Of a DNA stretch of 6,147 bases, positions 1 through 6,147 are shown piece by piece. The stretch is taken from assembly GCA_007128075.1 (NCBI GenBank), contig SKYD01000040.1:1-6147 (forward strand), read 5' to 3'. The stretch is from Thiorhodovibrio sp. Its GTDB lineage: Bacteria; Pseudomonadota; Gammaproteobacteria; Chromatiales; Chromatiaceae. The position numbers were made by a program, and so were the translations under genes. The notes beneath the pieces are model-generated. The model worked only from the letters and a program-made list of their open reading frames with translations. It did not search any database and had not been told where the DNA came from. The number at the start of each line of letters is the position of its first letter. Position 1 is the stretch's first letter.

Positions 1-284
1 GCTTGCGTCCAACGGCGAAACGCACTTTGAAAGGCTCTGGGATTTAAGTGCGAAATCACATGGGCGATGCGATCATGCGAGGGGATGCCATTGGCAAATG
101 GCGCAAACTTGCGCAACCAGTCGAGCTTCGCCTCACCAAATTCCTCCATCGCTTCCCACCCTTGTGCCCCACTAAGTATTGCGCAAACCGTCAATAGCAA
201 AATTTCTATCAGAGGATACAATCGGTTGCGTTCTACGCGAGGGTCTTGAAGGTCGGCAAAGCATTCTATGAAACTGGTGGTCAT
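1..284 (-). CDS. ISAs1-family transposase, N-terminal part (cut off by window edge)
   Basis: Reading the minus strand from the ATG at 284 gives an open frame of 94 codons that runs off the window at base 1 without a stop. The product matches the start of ISAs1-family transposases, including the H-repeat-associated proteins of E. coli. It has an early DLQDPRVERN stretch (residues 11-20), then LLLTVCAILSGAQGWEAMEE (about 29-48), then FGEAKLDWLRKFAPFANGIPSHDRIAHV. This is the DDE_Tnp_1-associated domain that precedes the DDE catalytic domain, so the catalytic residues lie outside the window. An AGGAG ribosome binding site (291-295) sits 6 nt before the ATG and supports this start. No internal stop or frameshift is visible in this part. 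Whether the element is intact cannot be judged. The family call is from recognition of the conserved N-terminus, without a database search. Confidence 0.9.
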   Translation of the reverse strand, partial: MTTSFIECFADLQDPRVERNRLYPLIEILLLTVCAILSGAQGWEAMEEFGEAKLDWLRKFAPFANGIPSHDRIAHVISHLNPRAFQSAFRRWTQ

Positions 285-328
285 GAGGAACTCCTACAGG
301 TTGTTTTTTGATAGATAGACTACCGCAA

Positions 329-344
329 CTACATCTATTTGTAG
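329..344. repeat. Short inverted repeat upstream of the transposase
   Basis: CTACA (329-333) and TGTAG (340-344) form a 5-bp stem around a 6-nt A/T-rich loop, 45 nt before the transposase start. It may be a subterminal element of the insertion sequence or a structure in the leader. It lies just downstream, on the minus strand, of a TATAAA stretch (348-353) that could act as a -10 box but has no convincing -35 partner. No function can be assigned. Confidence 0.3.
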
Positions 345-463
345 AATTTTATACGCGCTCGCCCTGCTTTGATGCTGATCGTTGAAGGCGGTGGTATGAC
401 CATCTTTTCGTCAACTGCCGAGACGGAAATTGACAATAACTTTTGGTAACTTTCGTGGGTAAA

Positions 464-1639
464 TCAGGCGCTATGCGAAAGCTCATCGCGCAACAGTGTC
501 AATATCTGCTCGGCAGTTGCGGGGTCAGCGATACCATTACTAGGATGCACGCTGACTTGTGTGCTGCCAGCGTGCTCTTCTAGCCGAATCTGATAATTTT
601 CAACAGCGTTTTGGCGTTGCGTGTCGCGGCGCAGCAGCCGTGCCAACAGCCCGGGGCGACGGGCAGCTTGCGCTTGGCTCTGGGCATCGTAGCGCACATA
701 AAACACACCTTGACTGCGGTCGCGATCTTCGACAGCAAAGCCAGCGCGATCCAGTGCCAGACCAACCATGCGCCAGGCATCGCGGAAGCTGTGTGGCACC
801 ATCAACATGGCTGTGCCATCGCTGCTGATTAGCTCAACAGGGGCTGGTACAGTGCGCTCAACACGGCGGGTGGCGAGTTGACGATTCACTTGATCGCTCG
901 ATGCCCCCAGATGCAGCATAAGACGGCGCAGCATCAGTGCTTCTGTGTCGGGATCGCTACCGCTTGGCTCCCAGATGGTGCGGCTTTCATCGCCTAACAC
1001 GGTGCTCGCCAATCGTTCTTGCATTCCACGATGCGATAGATGTAGCTCAGTGATGCCGCTGGTTTGCCCCTGATCGATCCGCACGCGGAATTGATCGCGG
1101 CTGGAGGTGGCATACAAACCATCGGCAATGCGGCGCATCAAACGGGTGACAAAATCGCTACGAATCTCTGCACGGTTCTCGATCCAATCGGTTTTAATGA
1201 CTCCGATGGCGGGATCCTGCTCGATCAACAAAATGCCTTGCTGTCGCCAAAAGTCGATGACCTGTGGCCAAACCGCTGCCGGCGGTGCCTGGATGTTGAG
1301 CCAACGCTGATCGCCGCTGCGTTGCAATTCCACCCCTGCAACTTCGGGCAACACCTGGCCTTGGGTGCCCTGGGCTGCGGTGGTGCGCCGCTGCGCCCGC
1401 TCACTGACAAAATCAGAATAGGTCATGGTGCCCGATGCCGGCGGGATATCCAGCGCGTCATCAAACTGCACCGCCAGCATGTTCGGTGGCAATGCCAGAT
1501 TTTCGCCAGCTTCGCGTTGGTGGCGATATTCTAGCCGTTGATCTGGTAGATGGCGGTCGAGCTTCGCACAGCCAGCAACAAACACGACGGCTAGGCTGGT
1601 GGCCACCAGAGGCTTCACAAAAGTTGGCAACAAAGACAT
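464..1639 (-). CDS. bamC: Outer membrane protein assembly factor BamC (lipoprotein)
   Basis: BamC is a lipoprotein subunit of the BAM complex, which inserts beta-barrel proteins into the outer membrane; its N-terminal segment docks on BamD. The frame stays open upstream to 1723, but the ATG at 1639 is preferred. It places a lipoprotein signal peptide at the very N-terminus (PTFVKPLVATSLAVVFVAGC) with lipobox VAGC and lipidated Cys24, and it avoids overlapping dapA. Upstream of this ATG the Shine-Dalgarno match is poor. After the Cys comes an extended segment with a YRHQREAGENLALPPNM stretch like the BamD-binding region. Two helix-grip domains follow, at about 105-235 (with WLNIQAPPAAVW and GVIKTDWIENRAE) and about 277-389. 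At 391 aa it is longer than E. coli BamC (344 aa). It lies 37 nt downstream of dapA, the same pairing as dapA-nlpB/bamC in E. coli. No clear intrinsic terminator follows it. Confidence 0.92.
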   Translation of the reverse strand: MSLLPTFVKPLVATSLAVVFVAGCAKLDRHLPDQRLEYRHQREAGENLALPPNMLAVQFDDALDIPPASGTMTYSDFVSERAQRRTTAAQGTQGQVLPEVAGVELQRSGDQRWLNIQAPPAAVWPQVIDFWRQQGILLIEQDPAIGVIKTDWIENRAEIRSDFVTRLMRRIADGLYATSSRDQFRVRIDQGQTSGITELHLSHRGMQERLASTVLGDESRTIWEPSGSDPDTEALMLRRLMLHLGASSDQVNRQLATRRVERTVPAPVELISSDGTAMLMVPHSFRDAWRMVGLALDRAGFAVEDRDRSQGVFYVRYDAQSQAQAARRPGLLARLLRRDTQRQNAVENYQIRLEEHAGSTQVSVHPSNGIADPATAEQILTLLRDELSHSA

Positions 1640-1676
1640 GATGATTTTGCGGTCATTGTGTAAGGCAAAGTGTATG

Positions 1677-2573
1677 CTAATCCGCAGTGGCTGTCGATTC
1701 CAAAGCAGCAGCCATGGCCGCACGCAGCTCGGGGTAGTATTCGGGAGCCAGCCAGGTCAGCGGCAACCGGATCCCCGTAGATGCCAAGCCAAGATCAGCC
1801 AGCGCCCATTTCACTGGGATCGGGTTTGATTGTATAAAAAGTGCTCGATGCAGAGCGGACAATTGGCTATCCAGCGCGGTGGCGCGGGGTCGATCACCAG
1901 CCAGTGCCGCTTGACACATCGCCTGCATCTGCTGCGGAACTACATTGCTGGTGACCGAAATCACCCCATCGCCACCGCCCAGCATAAACTCACATCCTGT
2001 GCCATCATCGCCACTGTAGAGCAGAAAATCCGCTCCACATTGCGCCCGTAAATCCGCCAAACGGCTCAGATCGCCAGTGGCATCTTTAAGGCCGACGATG
2101 TTGGGAATTGCTGCCAACTGTGCGACGGTGTCATTGTGCAGATCACAGGCGGTGCGTCCAGGGACATTGTAAAGAATCTGTGGAATATCAACCGCTGCTG
2201 CAATCGCCTGATAGTGCAAAAACAGCCCATCTTGGGTGGGCTTGTTGTAATAGGGGGTCACCAATAAGGCGGCATCAGCCCCCGCTTGTTGAGCGCACTG
2301 GGTTAAGCGCACCGCCTCGGTGGTGGAGTTGGCTCCGGTGCCGCCAATGACTGCCAGCCGCCCCGCCGCTAACTCGACAACGCGGGCAATCAGTGCGCAG
2401 TGCTCGTGTTCATCTAAGGTGGCTGACTCCCCCGTGGTTCCCACCGCAACAATTCCCCGCGTGCCGGCCTCGACATGAAACTCAACCAGACGGGCTAAGC
2501 TGTCTTGATCCACCTCGCCATTGGGGTGCATCGGGGTGATGAGGGCGACAATACTGCCACGAATTTGAAACAT
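1677..2573 (-). CDS. dapA: 4-hydroxy-tetrahydrodipicolinate synthase DapA
   Basis: This cytoplasmic enzyme condenses pyruvate with aspartate semialdehyde, the first step committed to diaminopimelate (for peptidoglycan) and lysine. The 298-aa product is full length for the family, a single TIM barrel plus C-terminal helices. The key residues are visible. GTTGES at 45-50 supplies the active-site Thr46 and Thr47. TPYYN at 106-110 supplies Tyr109. YNVPGRT at 135-141 supplies catalytic Tyr135 and substrate-binding Arg140. GLKDATGD at 161-168 carries the Schiff-base Lys163. By alignment with the E. coli enzyme, the allosteric lysine-site residues Asn82, Glu86, Tyr108 and His58 are kept, but the position of E. 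coli His53 is Glu55. The ATG is preceded at 5 nt by an AGGAAG site. The gene lies between coaX (32-nt gap) and bamC (37-nt gap) and is probably cotranscribed with both. Confidence 0.97.
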   Translation of the reverse strand: MFQIRGSIVALITPMHPNGEVDQDSLARLVEFHVEAGTRGIVAVGTTGESATLDEHEHCALIARVVELAAGRLAVIGGTGANSTTEAVRLTQCAQQAGADAALLVTPYYNKPTQDGLFLHYQAIAAAVDIPQILYNVPGRTACDLHNDTVAQLAAIPNIVGLKDATGDLSRLADLRAQCGADFLLYSGDDGTGCEFMLGGGDGVISVTSNVVPQQMQAMCQAALAGDRPRATALDSQLSALHRALFIQSNPIPVKWALADLGLASTGIRLPLTWLAPEYYPELRAAMAAALESTATAD

Positions 2574-2578
2574 AATGA

Positions 2579-2584
2579 CTTCCT
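2579..2584 (-). promoter_or_regulatory. Ribosome binding site of dapA
   Basis: AGGAAG on the minus strand ends 5 nt before the dapA ATG at 2573. It is the clearest Shine-Dalgarno match among the five housekeeping genes here and fixes the dapA start. It suggests dapA is initiated independently rather than by coupling to coaX. Confidence 0.7.
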
Positions 2585-2605
2585 AGCGGCTAAATAGTCA
2601 CGATG

Positions 2606-3379
2606 TTAGCGGTGTCTGTGACCACTGGCAAGCGGCTTGAAACATTCAACCGCCAGCGCTAGCCCACGGAGCACCAAATCCGGTTGCAGCTCCACGGGCG
2701 GAGGCATCCACGGCTGTAGCTGTTCAGCGTCACCGCCAGTGACAATCAGCCGTGGTCTGGCACCTAACTGCTGCTGACTGGTGTGTAGTAGCCTTTCAGC
2801 AAGTGCGGCGGGGGCGTGCAAGGTGGCGGCATTGATCGCCGTGCCGGTGTTGGTGCCCCAAGGATGCGCCACTGTGTCCGCCTCATGCGGTGGGATGCGC
2901 GTACCCTGAAGCAGGCTCTCACGCATCAGCTTCAGCCCTGGCAGAATGACCCCGCCAAGATGCTTGCCGTCGGCAGTTAATAAATCATAGGTGATTGCCG
3001 TCCCTGCATCGACAATTAACACCGGCACTGCCAACGCTTGCGCTGCCCAGAGCGCGAGCTGGCGATCAAGCCCCAACTGCGCAGGATCGGCATAAGCCAG
3101 CCGCAGCGGAATCTGTTTGGCAACCATTGCTGAATCTATGATCTGTGGCGAACAGCCCCAGCACGCCTGACTCACCTGGGCAATGGCCGCGACCACCGCA
3201 GGTGAGCCAACCGCTGCCACATAGACCTGCTCAATTGCTGACAATTCAGACCAAGCGGCTAACACATCGACTGGCAACGCGCCATAATGCAGCGCCCGCT
3301 GCAATTCACTCATCGTTCCATTCTGGTCACAAAGTGCCCATTTCAACGCGCTATTGCCAAGATCGATCATTAGTTGCAT
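2606..3379 (-). CDS. coaX: Type III pantothenate kinase CoaX
   Basis: CoaX phosphorylates pantothenate with ATP, the first step of coenzyme A synthesis. The type III enzymes belong to the ASKHA fold and, unlike the type I CoaA of E. coli, are generally not inhibited by CoA. The 257-aa product is of normal length. Visible family motifs are the phosphate-binding DLGNS (6-10), GLDR (103-106), DAGTAITYD (124-132) with the conserved Asp124, GGVILPGL (142-149), WGTNTGTAI (174-182), TGGDAE (214-219) and the C-terminal LVLRGLALA. The start at 3379 lies 7 nt after the birA stop with only a weak GTGAG site, so translation may be coupled to birA. A second ATG three codons in would give nearly the same protein. 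Its place next to birA parallels birA-coaA in E. coli, with coaX as the non-homologous replacement. Confidence 0.95.
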   Translation of the reverse strand: MQLMIDLGNSALKWALCDQNGTMSELQRALHYGALPVDVLAAWSELSAIEQVYVAAVGSPAVVAAIAQVSQACWGCSPQIIDSAMVAKQIPLRLAYADPAQLGLDRQLALWAAQALAVPVLIVDAGTAITYDLLTADGKHLGGVILPGLKLMRESLLQGTRIPPHEADTVAHPWGTNTGTAINAATLHAPAALAERLLHTSQQQLGARPRLIVTGGDAEQLQPWMPPPVELQPDLVLRGLALAVECFKPLASGHRHR

Positions 3380-3386
3380 GATTTAC

Positions 3387-4181
3387 TCACTGCGTATAAA
3401 TACGGCATAATTGCACCTCGCCCGACTGGATTGAGCGCACTTGCCCCTGTTGCTCAAGCTGTAGCGCCCCCTGGGAATTAATACCCAGATAACGCCCGCT
3501 GATTTCACCGTTCACCGTCACTGACTCACCACGATAGCCATCAAACTGCGCCCAATCGCTTAAAAACGCGGTAAGCCCAGATGTGGCATAGCGCGGCAAC
3601 AAATCGAGTAAAGCACTGATGATTGCGCCAGCCAGCAGATCGTGCCCAATCAGCGGCTGCTTGGTCGCCGCCAACACTGTGGCAAGATCAACCCAAGGCT
3701 GATCGATCATCGCTGCATGTTCGGCATCAAGCACCCGATTTATTCCGATACCGATCACGGCAGCACTGGCATGACGATCACCGCTGACCTCAAGCAAGAT
3801 GCCGCCGAGTTTGCGCCGCTGCCAGTGCAGATCATTGGGCCATTTCAGCACCAGATCGCTGGCTCCGAGCATTGTCAAAGCGCTGGCTATCCCAACACCA
3901 ACCGCTAGACTCAACGCCCCTAACTGAGCACTGCTGATGGCAAAACGCCACAATAGCGAGAGATAAAGATTCCCCCCCGCAGGTGAGATCCACGACCGTC
4001 CATGACGACCGCGTCCGGCATGTTGGCGCACGGCAAGACAAATGCTGCCACTCGGTGCGCCAGCCGCCGCCTGCTGCATCAGCCAACGATTGGTTGAATC
4101 AATCTCGTCAAACAGCGTGATTGGTCCCAACTGCGAATGCAGAGGTTCTGGAATAGCGGCTAGAATTGTGGCTTGGTTCAA
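3387..4181 (-). CDS. birA: Biotin--[acetyl-CoA-carboxylase] ligase BirA, lacking DNA-binding domain
   Basis: BirA activates biotin to biotinyl-5'-AMP and attaches it to the carrier lysine of the acetyl-CoA carboxylase subunit AccB. The catalytic signatures are clear. With residues numbered from the TTG at 4181, they are DEIDSTN (25-31), the adenylate-binding loop GRGRHGR (56-62), PAGGNLYLS, KWPND (113-117), and RKLGGILLE with the conserved Lys124. A C-terminal SH3-like domain ends in SIQSGEVQL. The N-terminal winged helix present in E. coli BirA is missing, so this is probably a ligase with no repressor role. The start is uncertain. The only upstream in-frame ATG (4280) would overlap lpoA by 98 nt and add 33 residues that resemble neither a winged helix nor other BirA starts. 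The TTG at 4181, one base after the lpoA stop, matches the family start best but has no Shine-Dalgarno site and would need coupling to lpoA. Function is sure; the start is not. Confidence 0.9.
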   Translation of the reverse strand: MNQATILAAIPEPLHSQLGPITLFDEIDSTNRWLMQQAAAGAPSGSICLAVRQHAGRGRHGRSWISPAGGNLYLSLLWRFAISSAQLGALSLAVGVGIASALTMLGASDLVLKWPNDLHWQRRKLGGILLEVSGDRHASAAVIGIGINRVLDAEHAAMIDQPWVDLATVLAATKQPLIGHDLLAGAIISALLDLLPRYATSGLTAFLSDWAQFDGYRGESVTVNGEISGRYLGINSQGALQLEQQGQVRSIQSGEVQLCRIYTQ

Positions 4182-4182
4182 G

Positions 4183-5979
4183 TTAAGACGCAGGTTGGAT
4201 GGCGGTGACCCGTGCCACGCCGCGTTCGGTAAAGCGTGCCAGCAGTAACCGACGATGCACCTGACCTCGGCTGTCAACATTCAGTCCGCCAGTCAGTCCG
4301 TGCATTGTCAGTTCAGGATGCTTGCGTAGTGTCACAAACCGAGGTGCTAACCGATATGCATCTACGCCCATCGCAAACAGCCGCGCCAAGGAGCCGGAGC
4401 GGTAATTTGTCGCTGCTTCGCTGGCGGCAATGCCGGTGGTTTGCGGTTCGATCATCCACGGAATATCGGTAAAATACAGCCCGGTTAAAGCACTGTCGCG
4501 TGCTGGATTGTCGCCGCCGTCATAAACATGGGAGGTGGCAATCACTGGCAGTCGCCGCACATTGGCATTGTCTAAAATCGGATACAGCTCGCCAGCCACT
4601 GAGCGGGTGGCAACCAAAAACACCAGCTCCCCCCTGCCGCTTGCCATCAGGCTGGCAGTGGAAGCGGCATAGCCGGTGCGCACATCGCCATAGATCTCTT
4701 GATGCGCCACCTGACCGCCCAATGCTCGCCACTGGTTGATAAATGACTCGGCAATGCGCCGCCCCCAATCGCCCTGTGGATAGAGCACCAGCGCACTGCG
4801 CAGTCCGGCGCGCCATGCCTGCATTGCAATCTGTGCTGTCTCTTCCTCTGGTGCCAAGCCATACAGACCAAGCTGCTCAGGGGTTGGGCGATCCACTGAG
4901 GGGCGGTTGAGCGCCAGCACCGGCACTGACAAGGTGGCTTGGGTGGCAAGCCGATCAACTGCGGCTTTGCGCAGCGGCCCAATCACCAGTTGTGCCCCGT
5001 CGCGTACTGCGTTCTGATAACTGGTCGCGGCATTGTTGCCAACGGCTTGAAAATTCAACTGCGGTCGTTCGCCGCTTCGGTTGGCAGCATCAGCCGCCTC
5101 CAGCCCGGCACGCACTGCTGCCGCTGCCTCGCTATACGCACCGCTGGTGGGCAACAACACCGTCACCGGCATCGCTGGCCGATAGCGTCCATCACGCGCT
5201 GCAAAATACGCCTCGGGCAATTCAGGCAACACATTGAGAGAGCGATTTTGCTCACTCCACCGACTAAAGCGAGCGCGTAAAGTGGTGTCCAGCCGGGTGG
5301 CGGGGGTCACAAGTTGCGCTAATTCCGCCCAGCCGTGCAGTCGCCGCTGCCGCCGATCTTGCATCCAGGTGGCGAGCGTCTGACGCGGTACACCTTCCAA
5401 AGTCGCCAACAGCGCCACCTGCACCTCAAGCTGACGCTCCCGCGACAACGGCAATGCCGCCAAACGATCCAGCGCCAGCACCGCCTCGGCAGGATTGCCC
5501 GCCAGCCGTGAAGCGGCTGCCAAGCGTGCCAGATACAGCTCTTGCATCGGGGCGGCCAGTGAATTGGCGTTGACCTGTTGCAAATGGGCAAGGGCATTGA
5601 TTCCCTGACCGTCTTGCAACGCCAGTTCAGCCTGTAGCAGCAACAACCATTCGCGCTGTGCAACGGTGAGCAAGCTATGATCAATGGTCGCAACAATGCG
5701 CTGTGCGGCGAGGGTGTTCCCAGCTTTCAGCCACGCTTCCAGTGCTGACAGTTGCAATTGCTGGCGTGCGGGTGGCTGGGCGTTGGCTGCTAAGCGTAGA
5801 TAGTGTTCTGCGGCGCGTGCTGAATCGCCAGCCGCCTTTAATGCCTCAGCCCTTGCCAGCCCGGTTGCTGGGGTCTCCGCCAGCCAGTGCTCACCATCAC
5901 GCACCGCATCGATAGTGCAGCCAGTGACAGTGAATAAGCCCAACCAGAGTGTAAGCCACAGGCGAAATGTGTTACGCAT
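4183..5979 (-). CDS. lpoA: Penicillin-binding protein activator LpoA (LppC family lipoprotein)
   Basis: LpoA is an outer-membrane lipoprotein that reaches through the periplasm and stimulates the peptidoglycan synthase PBP1A. The 598-aa product starts with a lipoprotein signal peptide and lipobox VTGC, so Cys21 should be lipidated. Residues 37-250 are rich in Ala, Leu and Gln and have a helical tetratricopeptide-like pattern, as expected of the N-terminal domain. From about 268 (MPVTVLLPTSGAYSEAAAAV) a periplasmic-binding-protein-like fold follows, with LVIGPLRKAAV (331-341), VPVLALNRP (352-360), LVLYPQGDWGRRIAESF and LPVIATSHVYDG (477-488). Order and domains fit the family, which is 575-680 aa in Haemophilus and E. 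coli. The ATG at 5979 has an AAGAGAG site 7 nt upstream. In many gammaproteobacteria lpoA sits beside rsmI and yraN; here it heads birA-coaX-dapA-bamC. Because the C-terminal fold also occurs in amino-acid-binding proteins, the LpoA call rests on the two-domain architecture. Confidence 0.92.
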   Translation of the reverse strand: MRNTFRLWLTLWLGLFTVTGCTIDAVRDGEHWLAETPATGLARAEALKAAGDSARAAEHYLRLAANAQPPARQQLQLSALEAWLKAGNTLAAQRIVATIDHSLLTVAQREWLLLLQAELALQDGQGINALAHLQQVNANSLAAPMQELYLARLAAASRLAGNPAEAVLALDRLAALPLSRERQLEVQVALLATLEGVPRQTLATWMQDRRQRRLHGWAELAQLVTPATRLDTTLRARFSRWSEQNRSLNVLPELPEAYFAARDGRYRPAMPVTVLLPTSGAYSEAAAAVRAGLEAADAANRSGERPQLNFQAVGNNAATSYQNAVRDGAQLVIGPLRKAAVDRLATQATLSVPVLALNRPSVDRPTPEQLGLYGLAPEEETAQIAMQAWRAGLRSALVLYPQGDWGRRIAESFINQWRALGGQVAHQEIYGDVRTGYAASTASLMASGRGELVFLVATRSVAGELYPILDNANVRRLPVIATSHVYDGGDNPARDSALTGLYFTDIPWMIEPQTTGIAASEAATNYRSGSLARLFAMGVDAYRLAPRFVTLRKHPELTMHGLTGGLNVDSRGQVHRRLLLARFTERGVARVTAIQPAS

Positions 5980-6012
5980 GATAATGCTCTCTTACGCAGT
6001 GATACTGTTTCA

Positions 6013-6042
6013 ATAATCGTTACGGGTGCCCTAAGTGGACAA
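6013..6042 (-). promoter_or_regulatory. Candidate sigma-70 promoter for the lpoA cluster
   Basis: On the minus strand TTGTCC (6037-6042) and GATTAT (6013-6018) are separated by 18 nt and each match the consensus at four of six positions. They lie 33-63 nt before the lpoA ATG, a sensible place for a promoter. The match is weak and the region is A/T-rich, so chance is possible. It is the best candidate I see upstream of the five-gene unit. Confidence 0.25.
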
Positions 6043-6085
6043 TTTTGTAACAATTAAGCACTTCAGGAAGACCGTCTAACCTGAT

Positions 6086-6107
6086 GGGGCGGTTTGCGAA
6101 CCGCCCC
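6086..6107. repeat. Perfect 9-bp stem palindrome upstream of lpoA
   Basis: GGGGCGGTT (6086-6094) and AACCGCCCC (6099-6107) pair perfectly around the 4-nt loop TGCG. On the minus strand the stem is preceded by GTA, giving a GTAGGGGCGGTT start. Palindromes of this sort recur as dispersed intergenic repeats in many environmental bacteria. No T-run follows the stem on either strand, so it is unlikely to be an ordinary intrinsic terminator, although it could attenuate or end transcription from an upstream gene. Only one copy lies in the window. Confidence 0.7.
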
Positions 6108-6147
6108 TACTTGACTTGACCAACATCTGATACCGCTGAAACAAAAA

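Larger units (their letters stand above)
1..366 (-). mobile_element. Partial ISAs1-family insertion sequence, left end inferred
   Basis: The transposase fragment implies an insertion sequence entering from beyond base 1. Its left end must lie between the transposase start (284) and the bamC stop (464). Read on the minus strand, a CAGGGCGAGCGCG stretch begins at 366, 82 nt before the transposase ATG. That is a plausible leader length, and my recollection is that IS ends of this family often begin with CAGGG. The opposite terminal repeat and the target duplication are outside the window, so the boundary is an inference. The presence of the element is much firmer than its exact end. Confidence 0.5.

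Noticed and set aside
67..249. 60-codon open frame on the plus strand at the left edge
   Set aside because: The opposite strand encodes the conserved N-terminus of an ISAs1-family transposase, which explains this frame as a shadow.
398..413. TGGT-ATG-ACCA small hairpin as a terminator of bamC
   Set aside because: The stem is only 4 bp, is A/T-poor in its flank and is not followed by a T-run in the direction of transcription.
1064..1534. 156-codon open frame on the plus strand inside bamC
   Set aside because: It is antisense to a well-supported gene, has no recognisable motif, and its length follows from the codon bias of the opposite strand.
1640..1723. Upstream extension of bamC to an ATG at 1723
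   Set aside because: It would overlap the dapA end by 47 nt and bury the lipoprotein signal peptide 28 residues inside the protein; the ATG at 1639 puts the signal and lipobox at the N-terminus.
4939..5280. 113-codon open frame on the plus strand inside lpoA
   Set aside because: It is antisense to the start of the LpoA periplasmic-binding domain and its Arg/His/Cys-rich composition is typical of a shadow frame.
1..6147. A previously undescribed multi-gene system, CRISPR array, toxin-antitoxin pair or RNA gene
   Set aside because: Every long coding frame is explained by a known family. I saw no regularly spaced repeats, no tRNA-like cloverleaf, no rRNA-like stretch and no small gene pair in the two short gaps.

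Overview
This window comes from a gammaproteobacterial chromosome. That placement rests mainly on two outer-membrane lipoproteins largely restricted to that class: LpoA, the activator of penicillin-binding protein PBP1A, and BamC, a subunit of the BAM outer-membrane protein assembly complex. The proteins are too diverged from Escherichia coli for me to name a genus. All recognisable genes lie on the minus strand, so the window reads from its right edge to its left.

In transcription order the layout is lpoA (5979-4183), birA (about 4181-3387), coaX (3379-2606), dapA (2573-1677), bamC (1639-464), and then the start of an ISAs1-family transposase (284 to beyond base 1). The five housekeeping genes are tightly packed, with gaps of about 1, 7, 32 and 37 nt, so they look like one transcription unit. 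Upstream of lpoA are 168 bases without a gene. They hold a weak candidate promoter and a perfect 9-bp inverted repeat of the GGGGCGGTT/AACCGCCCC type, which looks like a dispersed intergenic palindrome. Downstream of bamC are 179 bases without a gene, and the left end of the insertion sequence probably falls within them.

Functionally the cluster combines cell-wall growth and envelope assembly (lpoA, bamC) with cofactor supply (birA for protein biotinylation, coaX for coenzyme A) and the first committed step of lysine and diaminopimelate synthesis (dapA, which feeds peptidoglycan). The pairs dapA-bamC and birA-pantothenate kinase are classical. lpoA at the head of the group is less usual. BirA lacks the N-terminal DNA-binding domain, so it is probably a ligase only.

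I found no RNA gene, CRISPR array, prophage or novel defence system. The less ordinary points are the transposase fragment cut off by the window edge, the ATG-less start of birA, the upstream palindrome, and a substitution in the lysine-binding site of DapA.
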